A stretch of 64,000 nucleotides of DNA, taken from the NCBI RefSeq assembly GCF_038502225.1, contig NC_091369.1:4758471-4822470 (forward strand). Reading direction: 5' to 3'. Position 1 is the stretch's first letter, and each line of letters starts with the position of its first letter. This stretch comes from Cherax quadricarinatus. Taxonomy: Eukaryota; Arthropoda; Malacostraca; Decapoda; Parastacidae. Below, in pieces: positions 1-10,582 of this stretch. A program made the translations under genes and the position numbers. Under the pieces are notes generated by a model. It did no database searches and was not told the origin of the DNA. It saw nothing but the letters and a program-made list of their open reading frames with translations.

Positions 1-1339
1 TTCCAGATTTTAGGGCCTTTGACATACATTGAATTTTTGTAAAGGTTTAGTCGGACACGGGGAATGTCATAGAGATGTTTGTGTCTGGTGTTGTGCCTGT
101 GGGTTCTGTCGCAACTATCAAGAAAGCGTTTTAGGTCAAGGTTAATATTGGAATTTAAGGTCCTGTAGATGTAGATTGCACAGTAGTAAGTGTGGATGTA
201 CTGAACAGGGAGTAAGTTTAGATCTATGAAGTGGGGGGGGGGTGTTGCCAGGGATGGGATTTAGTGATTATTCTTACTGCGGCTTTTTGTTGGGTTATTA
301 TTGGCTTTAGGTGTGTTGCTGCAGTTGAACCTCAAGCACAGATAGCATAGGTGAGGTATGGGTATATAAGTGAATGGTATAGTGTGAGAAGGGCAGTTTG
401 CGGCACGTAGTATCGTATCTTGGAGAGGATCCCAACCGTTTTGGATACTTTTTTGGTTATGTGTTGGATTTGGGTGCTGAAGTTCAGGTTGTTGTCGAGG
501 TATAGGCCTAGGAATTTGCCCTCATTATGCCTGGCAATTAGAGTGTTGTCGATCTTAATGTTAATTTGCGCATCTCCTGCTCTGCTACCAAACATAATGT
601 AGTAGGTTTTGTCAGTGTTAAGCGTAAGTTTATTGGCTGTCATCCAAGTCGATATTTTAATCAGCTCCTCATTAACAATGGTGTTGAGGGTGGCAAGATT
701 AGGGTGAGAGATGACATAAGTCGTGTCGTCAGCAAAGAGAATGGGGTTCAGGTATTGAGATACGTTTGGAAGATCATTGATGTATATGAGGAAGAGCAGG
801 GGACCAAGGACACTTCCCTGCGGAACTCCAGTATCAAGTGGCTGTGTTGTTGATGCTGTGTCTTTAATGGTGACATACTGATACATATTAGTAAGGTAAG
901 ATTTTAAATATGCAAGCGCATGGCCTTTTATACCATAATGGTCAAGTTTGTGGAGTATAATGCCGTGGTCTACTGTGTCAAAAGCTTTTCTTAGGTCAAT
1001 AAAAATTCCTAGTGGATATTCCTTATTTTCCAATGCTGTGTAAAGCAGATCTAGCATTTTTATGATTGCATCGTTAGTGCTTTTATTTTTCCTGAATCCA
1101 AATTGGCAGGGGTTGAGTATGTTTTGTGCCGTTATAAATGAATATAGTCTCCTGTGCACGAGTTTCTCAAAGATTTTGGATAGCAATGGTAAGTTTGATA
1201 TTGGCCTATAGTTGTTTAAATCTGTAGGGTCACCACCTTTATGTATTGGTGTAACCCTTGCCGTCTTGAGTAGTTTCGGGAAGGTGCTAGTTTCTAGTGA
1301 CTTGTTAAAAAGTAATGGTGGGACATGATGGTGGGACAT
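1..1339 (-). pseudogene. LINE reverse transcriptase segment (broken)
   Basis: The minus frame from 1339 to 332 carries RT motifs in order: PIHKGGD, NNYRPISNLPLLSKIFEK, a motif-A aspartate in FIDLRKAFDTVDH, GVPQGSVLGPLLFLIYINDL, and the catalytic FADD followed by a thumb-like region. The frame stops at a TGA at 332-334, but the same frame continues with GSTAATHLKPIITQQKAA, so this looks like a Trp-to-stop change. A further shift at the C-run (about 233-242, plus-strand G-run) leads into FIDLNLLPVQ and then to the HRHNTRHKHLYD and YVKGPKIWN ending. The terminus is cut by the window edge. It would copy the element's own RNA at the target site; here it cannot be functional. Confidence 0.85.
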
Positions 1340-2824
1340 GAGACAGATTCCCTAAGTTATTTTTAAGTGACTTTATAATCTCGGTGACTTCCATGGGCTC
1401 AGTTGGAGCAAGATAGAAGGAATTTGGGAAATTCCCATCTAGGTAGTCCCCAGCATGGGCATTGGTGCATGGGATTTTATTGGCGAGATTAGAACCTATG
1501 GTTGAGAAGAAGTCGTTTATCTTGTTAGCTGTGTCAGTGGGATGCAGTGGTGTTTCATTAGGTTTAGTTAGGACAATATTCTTGTTTTTTTTAAGTTTGT
1601 GGGTCCCTAGAATCTGAGAGAGTGTTTTCCAGGTCTTTTTTATATCTCCTCTTGTGTCAGTGAATCTACTGGAGTAGTATAGTTGTTTGGCTTTCTTTAT
1701 TACTTTGGTGAGGACTGATGAATAGTGTTTAAGAATATCTTTGTGTATTAAGCCCTGTCTATATTGCTTTTCATATTGGTGTTTCTTATCAATGGATTTC
1801 AGAATGGTGCTGGTTAGCCATGGGCAACCAAGCCGTTTGTTTGTGATCTGTTTCGTTTTTATAGGACAATGTTTGTTGTATAGTCTAAGTAATTTGTTAA
1901 GAAAAATGTCTGTCCAGTCATCAATACCATTGGCCTTGGAGAATTCTGTAGGCCAGTCAACAGTCTCTAGGTCAGCTGTGAACTTCCTTATTGAGGCCTC
2001 ATCATGGAGTCTAAATGAAACTTTGTTGTATTCAAGTGGTGGTTTACTAATGTTTGTCAGGAGGAAGGTAGGGTAGTGGTCTGTAGTGCTATCTGTGATT
2101 ATCCCTGATTTAAGGGGGGCTAGTATATTGGTCCATATGTGGTCTATTATGGTTGCACTCGTTTCAGTGAGCCTGGTTGGTTTAGTTATTGTTGGTATGA
2201 GAAGTGTGTTATTCATATTGTTGATGAAATCAGTTACAGGCTGATCATCTAGTAGGCCAAGGTTGATGTTGAAGTCTCCAGCTAAGAGAAGGTGGTGCTT
2301 ATTCATTTGTCTGTTATTAGTGCCTTTAGTTTCTCACTGAAATTTGGGATGTTTGTGTGGGGTATCCGGTAAATGGCACCGATTGTTATAGGCGTCTTAA
2401 GGTTTTTTACAGTAAAATTAGCAAAAATGTATTCTCCATATTCATCACTAAAGCAAGTGGTGCTAATACAAGATAATTGGTTAGAGTAATAGACTGCAAT
2501 ACCACCCCCAACTTGGTTTGGTCTGCAGTTGTGAATTGCTGTGTATCCTGGTAGAGGGTAGATATCTATTATGTCCTGCTTAAGCCAGGTCTCAGTAAGA
2601 ATAATGCAGGAGAAGGGTGTCTTTAGTGATTCAAGGAGTGCTAGGAGGTCATCATAGTGTTTGCTTAAGGACCTAATGTTGTAGTTAAGTACTGATAGAC
2701 TTTTAGCATTGTTTAGGATAGTGGTGGCTTGTGATTCTGTGTAGTAAAGGCAGTTACTTTCCAATAGGTTTTGATTGTGTGTCAGATTATGGAGGTTTAG
2801 ATCAGGGTCGACGTGATCAATCAT
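1305..2824 (-). pseudogene. LINE AP-endonuclease and EN-RT linker (two frames)
   Basis: Frame 2824-2303 holds the endonuclease start: NYNIRSL (first motif), ILTETWL with the catalytic Glu, and GGGIAVYY. A frameshift near 2305 moves the reading to frame 2306-1305, which begins with the LLLAGDFNINL motif and contains the IIDHIWT and TDHYPTFL motifs (catalytic Asp-His) of LINE APE domains. This second frame ends near 1305, where a 13-bp tandem duplication shifts the frame into the RT. An enzyme of this kind nicks target DNA to prime reverse transcription. Which ATG was used is unclear; the first one visible is at 2824. Confidence 0.8.
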
Positions 2825-4261
2825 CTTCTAGGTTTAAATTATGGTTATTTATATCTTGAGTTGTGTGTTGAGTTTTAGTACTGATATCTGTAGTGGTAGG
2901 AAGTTTGGACAAGTATATAGCTAGAGTATTTTGGTCATGTAGAGTATAGTCACTAATACACATAATGGAGTTAGTGTTGTCTATGTGTTGTGCTGGAATG
3001 AGCTAAAGTACAACTAGGCATAAACTAATAATATAAAAATACAAATTAAAAATAGCACAAGACTCTCACTTGTAATTGCACTATGGTCTAATATAATGAA
3101 TTTGGTATTGACTATAGTACAATTGAGTTTAATCTAATGATATAAAAAAGGCACAAGACTCTCAAATGTAATTGCACTAAGGTGTTATATAAGTTGTTTA
3201 CAAGAAGTTAAGGTAGCAAAATAATAAAAAAATTAGAAAAAAAAATATATATGAGGTAGTTGGTACACAAAAGATAGTTAAGGGCCTTGAACAATAATAT
3301 AATTGAAATATACACTAATTTGCAAAATCTAAAATCTAAAAATCTAATATAGTCACTAAGATATGAAAACAATCTTAGAATAGGACTTATAATATAAACT
3401 TATAATATAAAAATACAAATTGAAATGGTACTTGCAATTGCACTAGAGTCTGGTATAGGTTGTTGACAAGATCAAGAGTATAACTAGATTTAAATTGACA
3501 AAATAAAATTCACAAATTAAGGTATAAAAGAATAATAAGTAAAAAATAACAATGGCAATGACTTGGTTATAATATGATAGTAAGATGGTAGACAGGTACA
3601 CAGGTACAGAGGCACACAAGTACACAGGTACACAGGTACACAGGTACACAGGTACACAGGTACACAGGTACACAGGTACAAAGGATAATATAAAGGTTGG
3701 AGTTGAATATACAAACTTGAAAATTTGGCAACAAAATGTTATGGGAAGTATAAAATAATGTTTAATGTACAAAAGTAAAATTGACTGGTAGTAAATATGG
3801 TGTTTAATAAAATTTTAGTAAGTAATAATGATTACAAAAAAGTGAAAAAGTAATGTTTATTTCATTCAATATTGCACTGGTAGTTATACTAGAGGTTATA
3901 TGGCAGTACAAGGTAATTAAGAGTACTCTAAGATAGTAAATGTGGTATTAAAACTGGTTAAGGTAATTAGACGAGTAATGGTTATTAAATGATGTCAAAA
4001 ATGTTAAGAGTAAATTGTATTGATAGTAAAAATGGTAATTATTAATTTTAGTAAGTAATATTAATTGATAGTATTTAAAAAAATATGAGGTAGTAATATG
4101 GACAGAGAAAGTATCGATTCAGCTAATGTTTAAGTAAACAATAGTAAATAAGAAAATTAGATAAGGTAACTTATGCTTACTAGTAAAATCACAAAATGAG
4201 GTAGTTGATTATTTAATTACTAAGAGATTGTACAATGAAATTTGAACAATAATGGAGCAAA
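2825..4261. other. AT-rich stretch between LINE ORF1 and ORF2
   Basis: About 1.4 kb with no supported coding sequence on either strand. It is strongly A/T-rich, with imperfectly repeated stretches such as AATATAAAAATACAAATT (near 3030 and 3410) and CACAAGACTCTCA (near 3057 and 3150). An 8-bp minisatellite occupies about 3594-3681. It may be an unusually long inter-ORF region of the LINE or a separate insertion. Confidence 0.6.
3594..3681. repeat. 8-bp minisatellite (GTACACAG)n
   Basis: About ten nearly perfect copies of GTACACAG lie inside the AT-rich segment of the minus-strand LINE. The open frames over it (CTCVPVYL repeats) are a by-product of the repeat. Confidence 0.9.
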
Positions 4262-5131
4262 ACATTCACTACACTACGTAGACTTTTAGGTTGGACATTC
4301 TCTGTAAGATTAGTATCCCTGAGAAATCGTGATAGATCATTCTGGTTCATGATTGTGTACAGTTGACCTACATTTGTTTTCCTAACTAGAATTTTCCCAT
4401 CCCGTGTGAAGCATTGGTGTATTGTGTCGTTATTCTCCCACTTAAGTTTTCTGACTCTATACAGGAGTTTCTGACGTTTTTTTGGTAAGACACTCGTTTA
4501 TGTATACCTCTTTCTTTACTTTAATAGATGCAATAATTAAGTCTTTTTTCCTGTCATGTGAGTGGAATCTAAGCATAACACTTTTTCTATCATGGGATCC
4601 TAGTAACCTGGCTTCTTTTATTTCAGACTCTGGTACAATAACACTTGTTTGGTCCTTTATGATCTGCAGAGTAATTTCTTTACTGTTTGTTTGGTTCGTA
4701 TCACTGGGAAAAAGTGGACTGTTAACTATTACTGCGTCCGATAGTTTATCTTGTTCAGTTTTATCTTCTTGGAGAGCAAAGTAGTCACTGAACTGGTTAT
4801 CTAAGTTGTTCTTCCATTCTTTTACTGCTTCTTCAACCTTTGTATTAAGAGATATTATTTGTTCTGTATGGCTATCTATGACTGCTTGGATGGTCTTGTC
4901 ACAGTTAGTCATTCCTGGTGTTGATAACTTTTGTTCAAGACTGAGAATTTTGTTCTCGAGTTGTGTCATCCTGGTGTCTTGTTTTGTTAGTGTCTCTCGA
5001 AGATTCATATTTTCAATAACTAAAGTGGAGATGCATGACTTTAGGGTATCTGGATCGTTGGTCATACCTGAGAGACTACTAGGTAGGTTGAATCTGGGGA
5101 AGAGAGGGGAGGATGGGCTGGTGGCAGCCAT
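4262..5131 (-). pseudogene. LINE ORF1 (coiled-coil nucleic-acid-binding protein), one frameshift
   Basis: It starts at the ATG at 5131 (MAATSPSSPLFPRF). A heptad-rich segment (residues about 40-75, with LRETLTKQDTRMTQLENKIL) looks like a trimerising coiled coil. It is followed by a region with VRL-type RRM-like character (EARLLGSHDRKSVMLRF). The listed frame stops at 4457, but a 1-bp excess in the A-run at about 4477-4483 (minus strand) explains this: the shifted frame continues with KLLYRVRKLKWENNDTI and FTRDGKILVRKTN to about 4262, a typical ORF1p C-terminal domain. ORF1 proteins coat LINE RNA. The identification rests on layout and domain order, not on a database match. Confidence 0.7.
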
Positions 5132-5201
5132 GTTTGTTGTTATTGTTGTGGTGTTGCCTTGAGCGGTGGTGAGTGGGGTGGTTGCTGGACCGGCGTCCTC
5201 A

Positions 5202-5315
5202 GTAAGTAAGTTTATTCAGGTATACACAAATACAGTTACATAGAATTATCATACATAGCAGCATATGTGTAGAGAACCTAGGATAACCCAAAAAAGTCAG
5301 ACAGAGTGACTTATT
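5202..5315 (-). repeat. Dispersed short repeat ending in AATAAACTTACT (copy 1)
   Basis: On the minus strand this reads GACTTTTTTGGGTTATCC and ends in CCTGAATAAACTTACT. A second copy in the opposite orientation lies at 6145-6256. It is probably a SINE or LINE 3' tail, as it carries its own AATAAA near the end. It lies inside the presumed leader of the minus-strand LINE. Confidence 0.75.
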
Positions 5316-5913
5316 TCCATTGGGGTCCTTTGGCTACACTTGTTGAATAGTTGATTTTTCGGTGTTTTCTTGCTGGCCTTGGTGCTGTTTCCTCTTAGAT
5401 TGCGCCTCATAATACTACAGGAATTGTTATAGTTAAGAAGAAGTTGTAGTTATACAAAGCTTGGGGTTTCGTTGTTCGGCTGGCAGTAGGGTGTTGCTTT
5501 CGGTTTGTGTGCAGTCTTCCTTTGATCTCTAATATTTTCGATTTGTAGGTTTCACTGTTGGTAATCTTTGGTCATTCTGGGTGCTACGTTGGGTAGTGCA
5601 GTTTTGCTTGTAACTAGGTCATCATAGGAGCATTGGTGGCTCTGATAGTTGGAGAAAAGTACGGAGCTTGGAGGTTGCTGCTGCCGCTGCCGCTACCCGT
5701 ATGGGGTGCATAATAAAGATATTAAACTAGGTACGACAAACGAATCAGTTATGGTACAACAGACTGTGTTCATACGTATTAATTTGGCATGTATATTTTA
5801 CATTATGGAACAAATATTTACAGGTTAATTCACAATTCACTATTGGTCTTAGGAAATTAAACTTGTAAAGGGCAGTCGTACCAGTAGTCGTTATATAACC
5901 CAACCTCCTTCAG
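5316..5913. other. Presumed LINE leader (to about 5710), then peroxidase intron end
   Basis: No cellular coding sequence is recognised. A GC-rich block near 5680-5710 on the minus strand looks like a LINE/SINE 5' start. The last 200 bases are intronic and end in the acceptor CTCCTTCAG at 5905-5913. Confidence 0.5.
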
Positions 5914-6098
5914 GAGAGCCGTCGTGTAGTCGTGGCGCTGATCCAGCAGACGACCTATACGGAGTTCCTACCGCTGGTGTTAGGAGACAACCTGATGAGG
6001 GAGTACGACCTATACCCACGACCTACCAGTCCCCATGCCACCTACGACCCATCCGTCGATGCTTCCATCGCTAACGGCTTCGCTACAGCAGCCTTCAG
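5914..6098 (+). CDS. Peroxidase exon a (first in window)
   Basis: Starts in phase 0 after CTCCTTCAG and ends in AG|GTTGGT, leaving two bases of the Arg codon of FRFGH. Encodes ESRRVV...EFLPLVLG, the family's central helix block, and AAF at its end. Confidence 0.9.
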
Positions 6099-7390
6099 GT
6101 TGGTCGAATTACGGGTTTGAAGCCTATCTAAAGGACACCAGTAGAAATAAGTCTGACTTTTCTTGGGTTATCCCAGGTAATTTACACACATGTTACTATG
6201 TATGATAATATGTGTAAGTGTATTAATGTATCCCTGTACCTAAATAAACTTACTGCGCGATTTAAGTAAGTTCACTGTATATATATATACCAAGAGATAC
6301 ATAATTCTCAGTGTATATACACAGAGATATATACCTCAGTGAATATAATAATGTTATACAATACTGACGAGTGTATAAGTAAGACACATGTGTAGCAATT
6401 AGGTATCTTTATTCCGAAACGTTTCGCTCACGCAGTAGGCCTCTTCAGTCGAGTATAGAGGCGGCAGTTATGGGACTGACCATCTCAAAACTACATCTTT
6501 ACTTCTCTACAGCTACTGCTGCCTTCTGTGTACTCGACTGAAGAAGCCTACTGTGTAGGCGAAACGTTTCGGAATAAAGATACCTAACTGTTGCACATAC
6601 GTCTTACCTATTAACTCACAGTTTTTATAACCCATCCTTTACAGCCACTGGCCCCCCTCTCATCTCCTTCCTAAATATTCGATAAAATAACCGTTCCATC
6701 GCTTCAGGTTCGGGCACACACTGGTCAACGACATGCTAATGGGTGCTGGGAGAAACGTCAGTCTCCTAGGCAGTTTCATGGATCCCCACACTCTCCACCA
6801 GTTCGGGACGAGTCCCTCTGACTTGCTCTTGGGTCTCGCCACCTCCCAGTCCCAGGCAGCGGACTCTTACCTGGTCCACACTCTCACTAACAAGCTCTTC
6901 GCTGGTCCACAAGAGTCTGTTGGGCTGGACCTCATGGCTCTTAACATCCAGGTAAGAGTCAGAATCTCCTTTAAAACAGGAACCTTTCGCACAGATTTGA
7001 TAAAGCTCTATAGAGAGCGAAACAAGGGTCTTGTTATATATATATGCAAGGAATTCGCAAGAGCAGGCGAAATATACACAAACACTGATCTCTGGCTGAA
7101 GGAGACTCGAACCTACGAACCTTGGAACAAGGTACGCAGTGCTATACCAAACTCACCACACTGGACATTACCTTGGAGTCCAGCTTGCGCTAGACTTTGA
7201 TCCAAGGCAGCCAGCTTTCAGGGAGAAGGCTTACATCTTTTCATCTCATCCCTGAAAGCTGGCTGCCTTGGATTAAAGTCTAGCGCAAGCTGGACTCCAA
7301 GTTACTGGTCCAGTGTGGTGAGTTTGGTATAGCACTGCGTACCTTGTTCCAAGGTTCGTAGGTTCGAGTCTCCTTCAGCCAGAGATCAGT

Positions 7391-7452
<62 letters not shown>

Positions 7453-10343
7453 TTCGCGTTTTATTAAATATTAACTAACTTACACACAAACTATACATTA
7501 AAAAACAGACGACGTTTCGACCCGCCTTGAGCCATCATTGCACGACTTATTGGTTTAAAAATGGGTCGAAACATGGCTTAGTTTTGATTCCTGGTTGAGG
7601 GCCAACCCGGTGAATGACTGGCGCAATAAAGTTACCTTGTTGCAGCGGGGTCGTGACCACGGTCTGCCAGGCTACACCGTGTGGAGAAAGGCGTGTGGGC
7701 TGCCCTCTGTACCCACCTTCACACAGATGGCTACAGTCATGCATCCACAGATGGCCTACCGCTTCGCCACGCTATACAGGTCAGTACATTGACATTTCGC
7801 AACGACGTGAGGCGTCTTCTGATGTAAATGTCGATTTTCTGGCCCCAGTATTCGCACATGATCTTCCTAGAAACACACACGACGCCTTATTCCCTTCAAG
7901 GAAGGTCCCTTGGTGCCTCTGAATGGATCTTGATCCATGGAACTGATACCTCAACTTTTCACGCCCTCTTTTCCCTATTTACCCATTCCATTTGACCCCT
8001 ATGGGTTTAACGCTTCCTCTTGTATATAATTACACTACTCGGGTACCTCTACACTGAAGGAGGGGTGTTGATACGCTATAGTTTTTAGCTTATACTGTAG
8101 GCTCGCCTCTGGTAAGACAGTGATAGACCGATTGATGATGAAAGTGTTTTTTTTTTTCGGGTCACCCTGCCTCGGTGGGAAATAGCCGATATGTTAATAT
8201 AAAATCAAATACTCAAACGCTGCTTTTGAAGGACGGATAGAGGATCGCGCCTCCCTCGCCACTTCCTCTGGACGACCCATACAACTCCACCCCTCCACAG
8301 TGGTCTTTAATCCTCCACATAAATCACTGACATTGCAGGAGTGTGGAAGACGTGGATCTGTTTCCTGCAGGCCTTGCAGAGTCTCCAGTAGAGGGAGGCC
8401 TCATAGGCCCCACTCTAGCATGCATCATCTCACAGCAATTCCACAGCCTCAAGAGAGGTGACAGATTCTGGTACGAAAATATCGACCAACCTCAGCCATT
8501 CTCTGAGGGTAAGACAGTGCCTGTGTGTTTACCTAGTCTGGGAAAATACCTTGTAAATAGATTTTAATATGTAGCATTAGATGTAAATTACAACAGAGGT
8601 TTAGAAAGGGGTTTAGATATAGATATGTAGATATATGTGGATAGTTTTATGATAAGCTATATGATAATTTAAGATAAAGATAACGTGACTCCAGCATCAT
8701 TGAGTTTTCAGATAGATTCATACTAGCTTAGAATTTTTCATACATGGGATACATACACCGTGAGGTGTATGTATCTCTTGGTGTATACATACTGGTAATT
8801 TATTTTAATTATTGTTTAAAGAATTAAAGTATTCTTGACTTGTGGAATGTTACCTTAATGACTTTTCTGACTTATCACACCCCGGTGTGATAATAAAAAA
8901 AAAAAAAATAAAAATAACCAACCAACCAGTCTTAATGACCCTCGTGTAGTAGATAGACTTTAAACCCCATTAACCAACCAACCAGTCTTAATGACCCTCG
9001 TGTAGTAGATAGACTTTAAACCCCATTAACCAACCAACCAGTCTTAATGACTCTCGTGTAGTAGATAGACTTTAAACCCCATTAACCAACCAACTAGTCT
9101 TAATGACTCTCGTGTAGTAGATAGACTTTAAACCCTATTAACCAACCAACCAGTCTTTATGACCCTCGTGTAGTAGATAGACTTTAAACCCCATTAACGA
9201 ACCAACCAGCCTTAATGACCCTCGTGTAGTAGATAGGCTTTAAACCCTATTAACCAACTAACCAGTCTTAATGACCCTCGTGTAGTAGATAGACTTTAAA
9301 CCCTATTAACCAACCAACCAGTCTTTATGACCCTCGTGTAGTAGATAGACTTTAAACCCTATTAACCAACTAACCAGTCTTAATGACCCTCGTGTAGTAG
9401 ATAGACTTTAAACCTCATTAACCAACCAACCAGTCTTAATGACCCTCGTGTAGTAGATAGACTTTAAACCCCATTAACCAACCAACCAGTCTTAATGACC
9501 CTCGTGTAGTAGATAGACTTTAAACCCCATTAACCAACCAACCAGTCTTAATGACCCTCGTGTAGTAGATAGACTTTAAACCCTATTAACCAACCACCCA
9601 GTCTTAATGACCCTCGTGTAGTAGATAGACTTTAAACCCCATTAACCAACCAACCAGTCTTAATGACCCTCGTGTAGTAGATAGACTTTAAACCCTATTA
9701 ACCAACCACCCAGTCTTAATGACCCTCGTGTAGTAGATAGACTTTAAACCCCATTAACCAACCAACCAGTCTTAATGACTCTCGTGTAGTAGATAGACTT
9801 TAAACCCCATTAACCAACCAACCAGTCTTAATGACCCTCGTGTAGTAGATAGACTTTAAACCCTATTAACCAACCACCCAGTCTTAATGACCCTCGTGTA
9901 GTAGATAGACTTTAAACCCCATTAACCAACCAACCAGTCTTAATGACTCTCGTGTAGTAGATAGACTTTAAACCCCATTAACCAACCAACCAGTCTTAAT
10001 GACTCTCGTGTAGTAGATAGACTTTAAACCCCATTAACCAACCAACCAGTCTTAATGACTCTCGTGTAGTAGATAGACTTTAAACCCCATTAACCAACCA
10101 ACACTCCAACCTCCAATGAAGACAATGGATACTGAAAGGAAAACATCAATTTGATGTCTTCCTGTCTACTTTCAATTCGTCGTTCCATCCATCTCTACTG
10201 TCCTAACATGGTCCTTATTTTGTGTGTTTGTGTTCTCAGGTCAACTGAACATGATAAGACGACAGAATCTGGCAGCCATAATGTGTGAGCATCTCGTACT
10301 GAGGTCTATACAGCCCAACCCATTCCTCAGCCTTGATCACCAC

Positions 10344-10384
<41 letters not shown>

Positions 10385-10513
10385 TGTGTGTGTGTGTACT
10401 CACCTATATATGGCTGCAAGGGTCGAGTCACAGCTCCTGTATGTGTGTGTGAACACGTATGTAATTCTGCATGGATCATAAATTGTGTTAAATGTTAATA
10501 AAATGAGTTTTAT

Positions 10514-10582
<69 letters not shown>

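Larger units (their letters stand above)
1..5710 (-). mobile_element. Decayed L2/CR1-like non-LTR retrotransposon, 3' end beyond the window
   Basis: Read on the minus strand, the order is a GC-rich leader (about 5710 to 5132), ORF1 (5131 to about 4262), an AT-rich gap, an AP-endonuclease region (2824 to about 1900) and a reverse transcriptase (about 1900 to 1). The RT carries the YRPISNL, GVPQGSVLGP and FADD motifs, and the C-terminal LINE segment HRHNTRHKHLYD lies near position 60. This order is that of an autonomous LINE; the RT looks like the L2/CR1 part of the Jockey superfamily. The element is dead: several frameshifts and one nonsense change are visible. It lies antisense to, and probably within an intron of, the downstream peroxidase gene. 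The 5' boundary near 5710 is estimated from where LINE-like leader sequence begins (GCACCCCATACGGGTAGCGG on the minus strand). Confidence 0.8.

Noticed and set aside
4482..5162. Plus-strand ORFs of 100 and 118 codons.
   Set aside because: Antisense shadows of LINE ORF1.
7315..7394. Functional tRNA gene.
   Set aside because: A B-box-like sequence is present, but the cloverleaf is incomplete and it sits in an inverted SINE pair.
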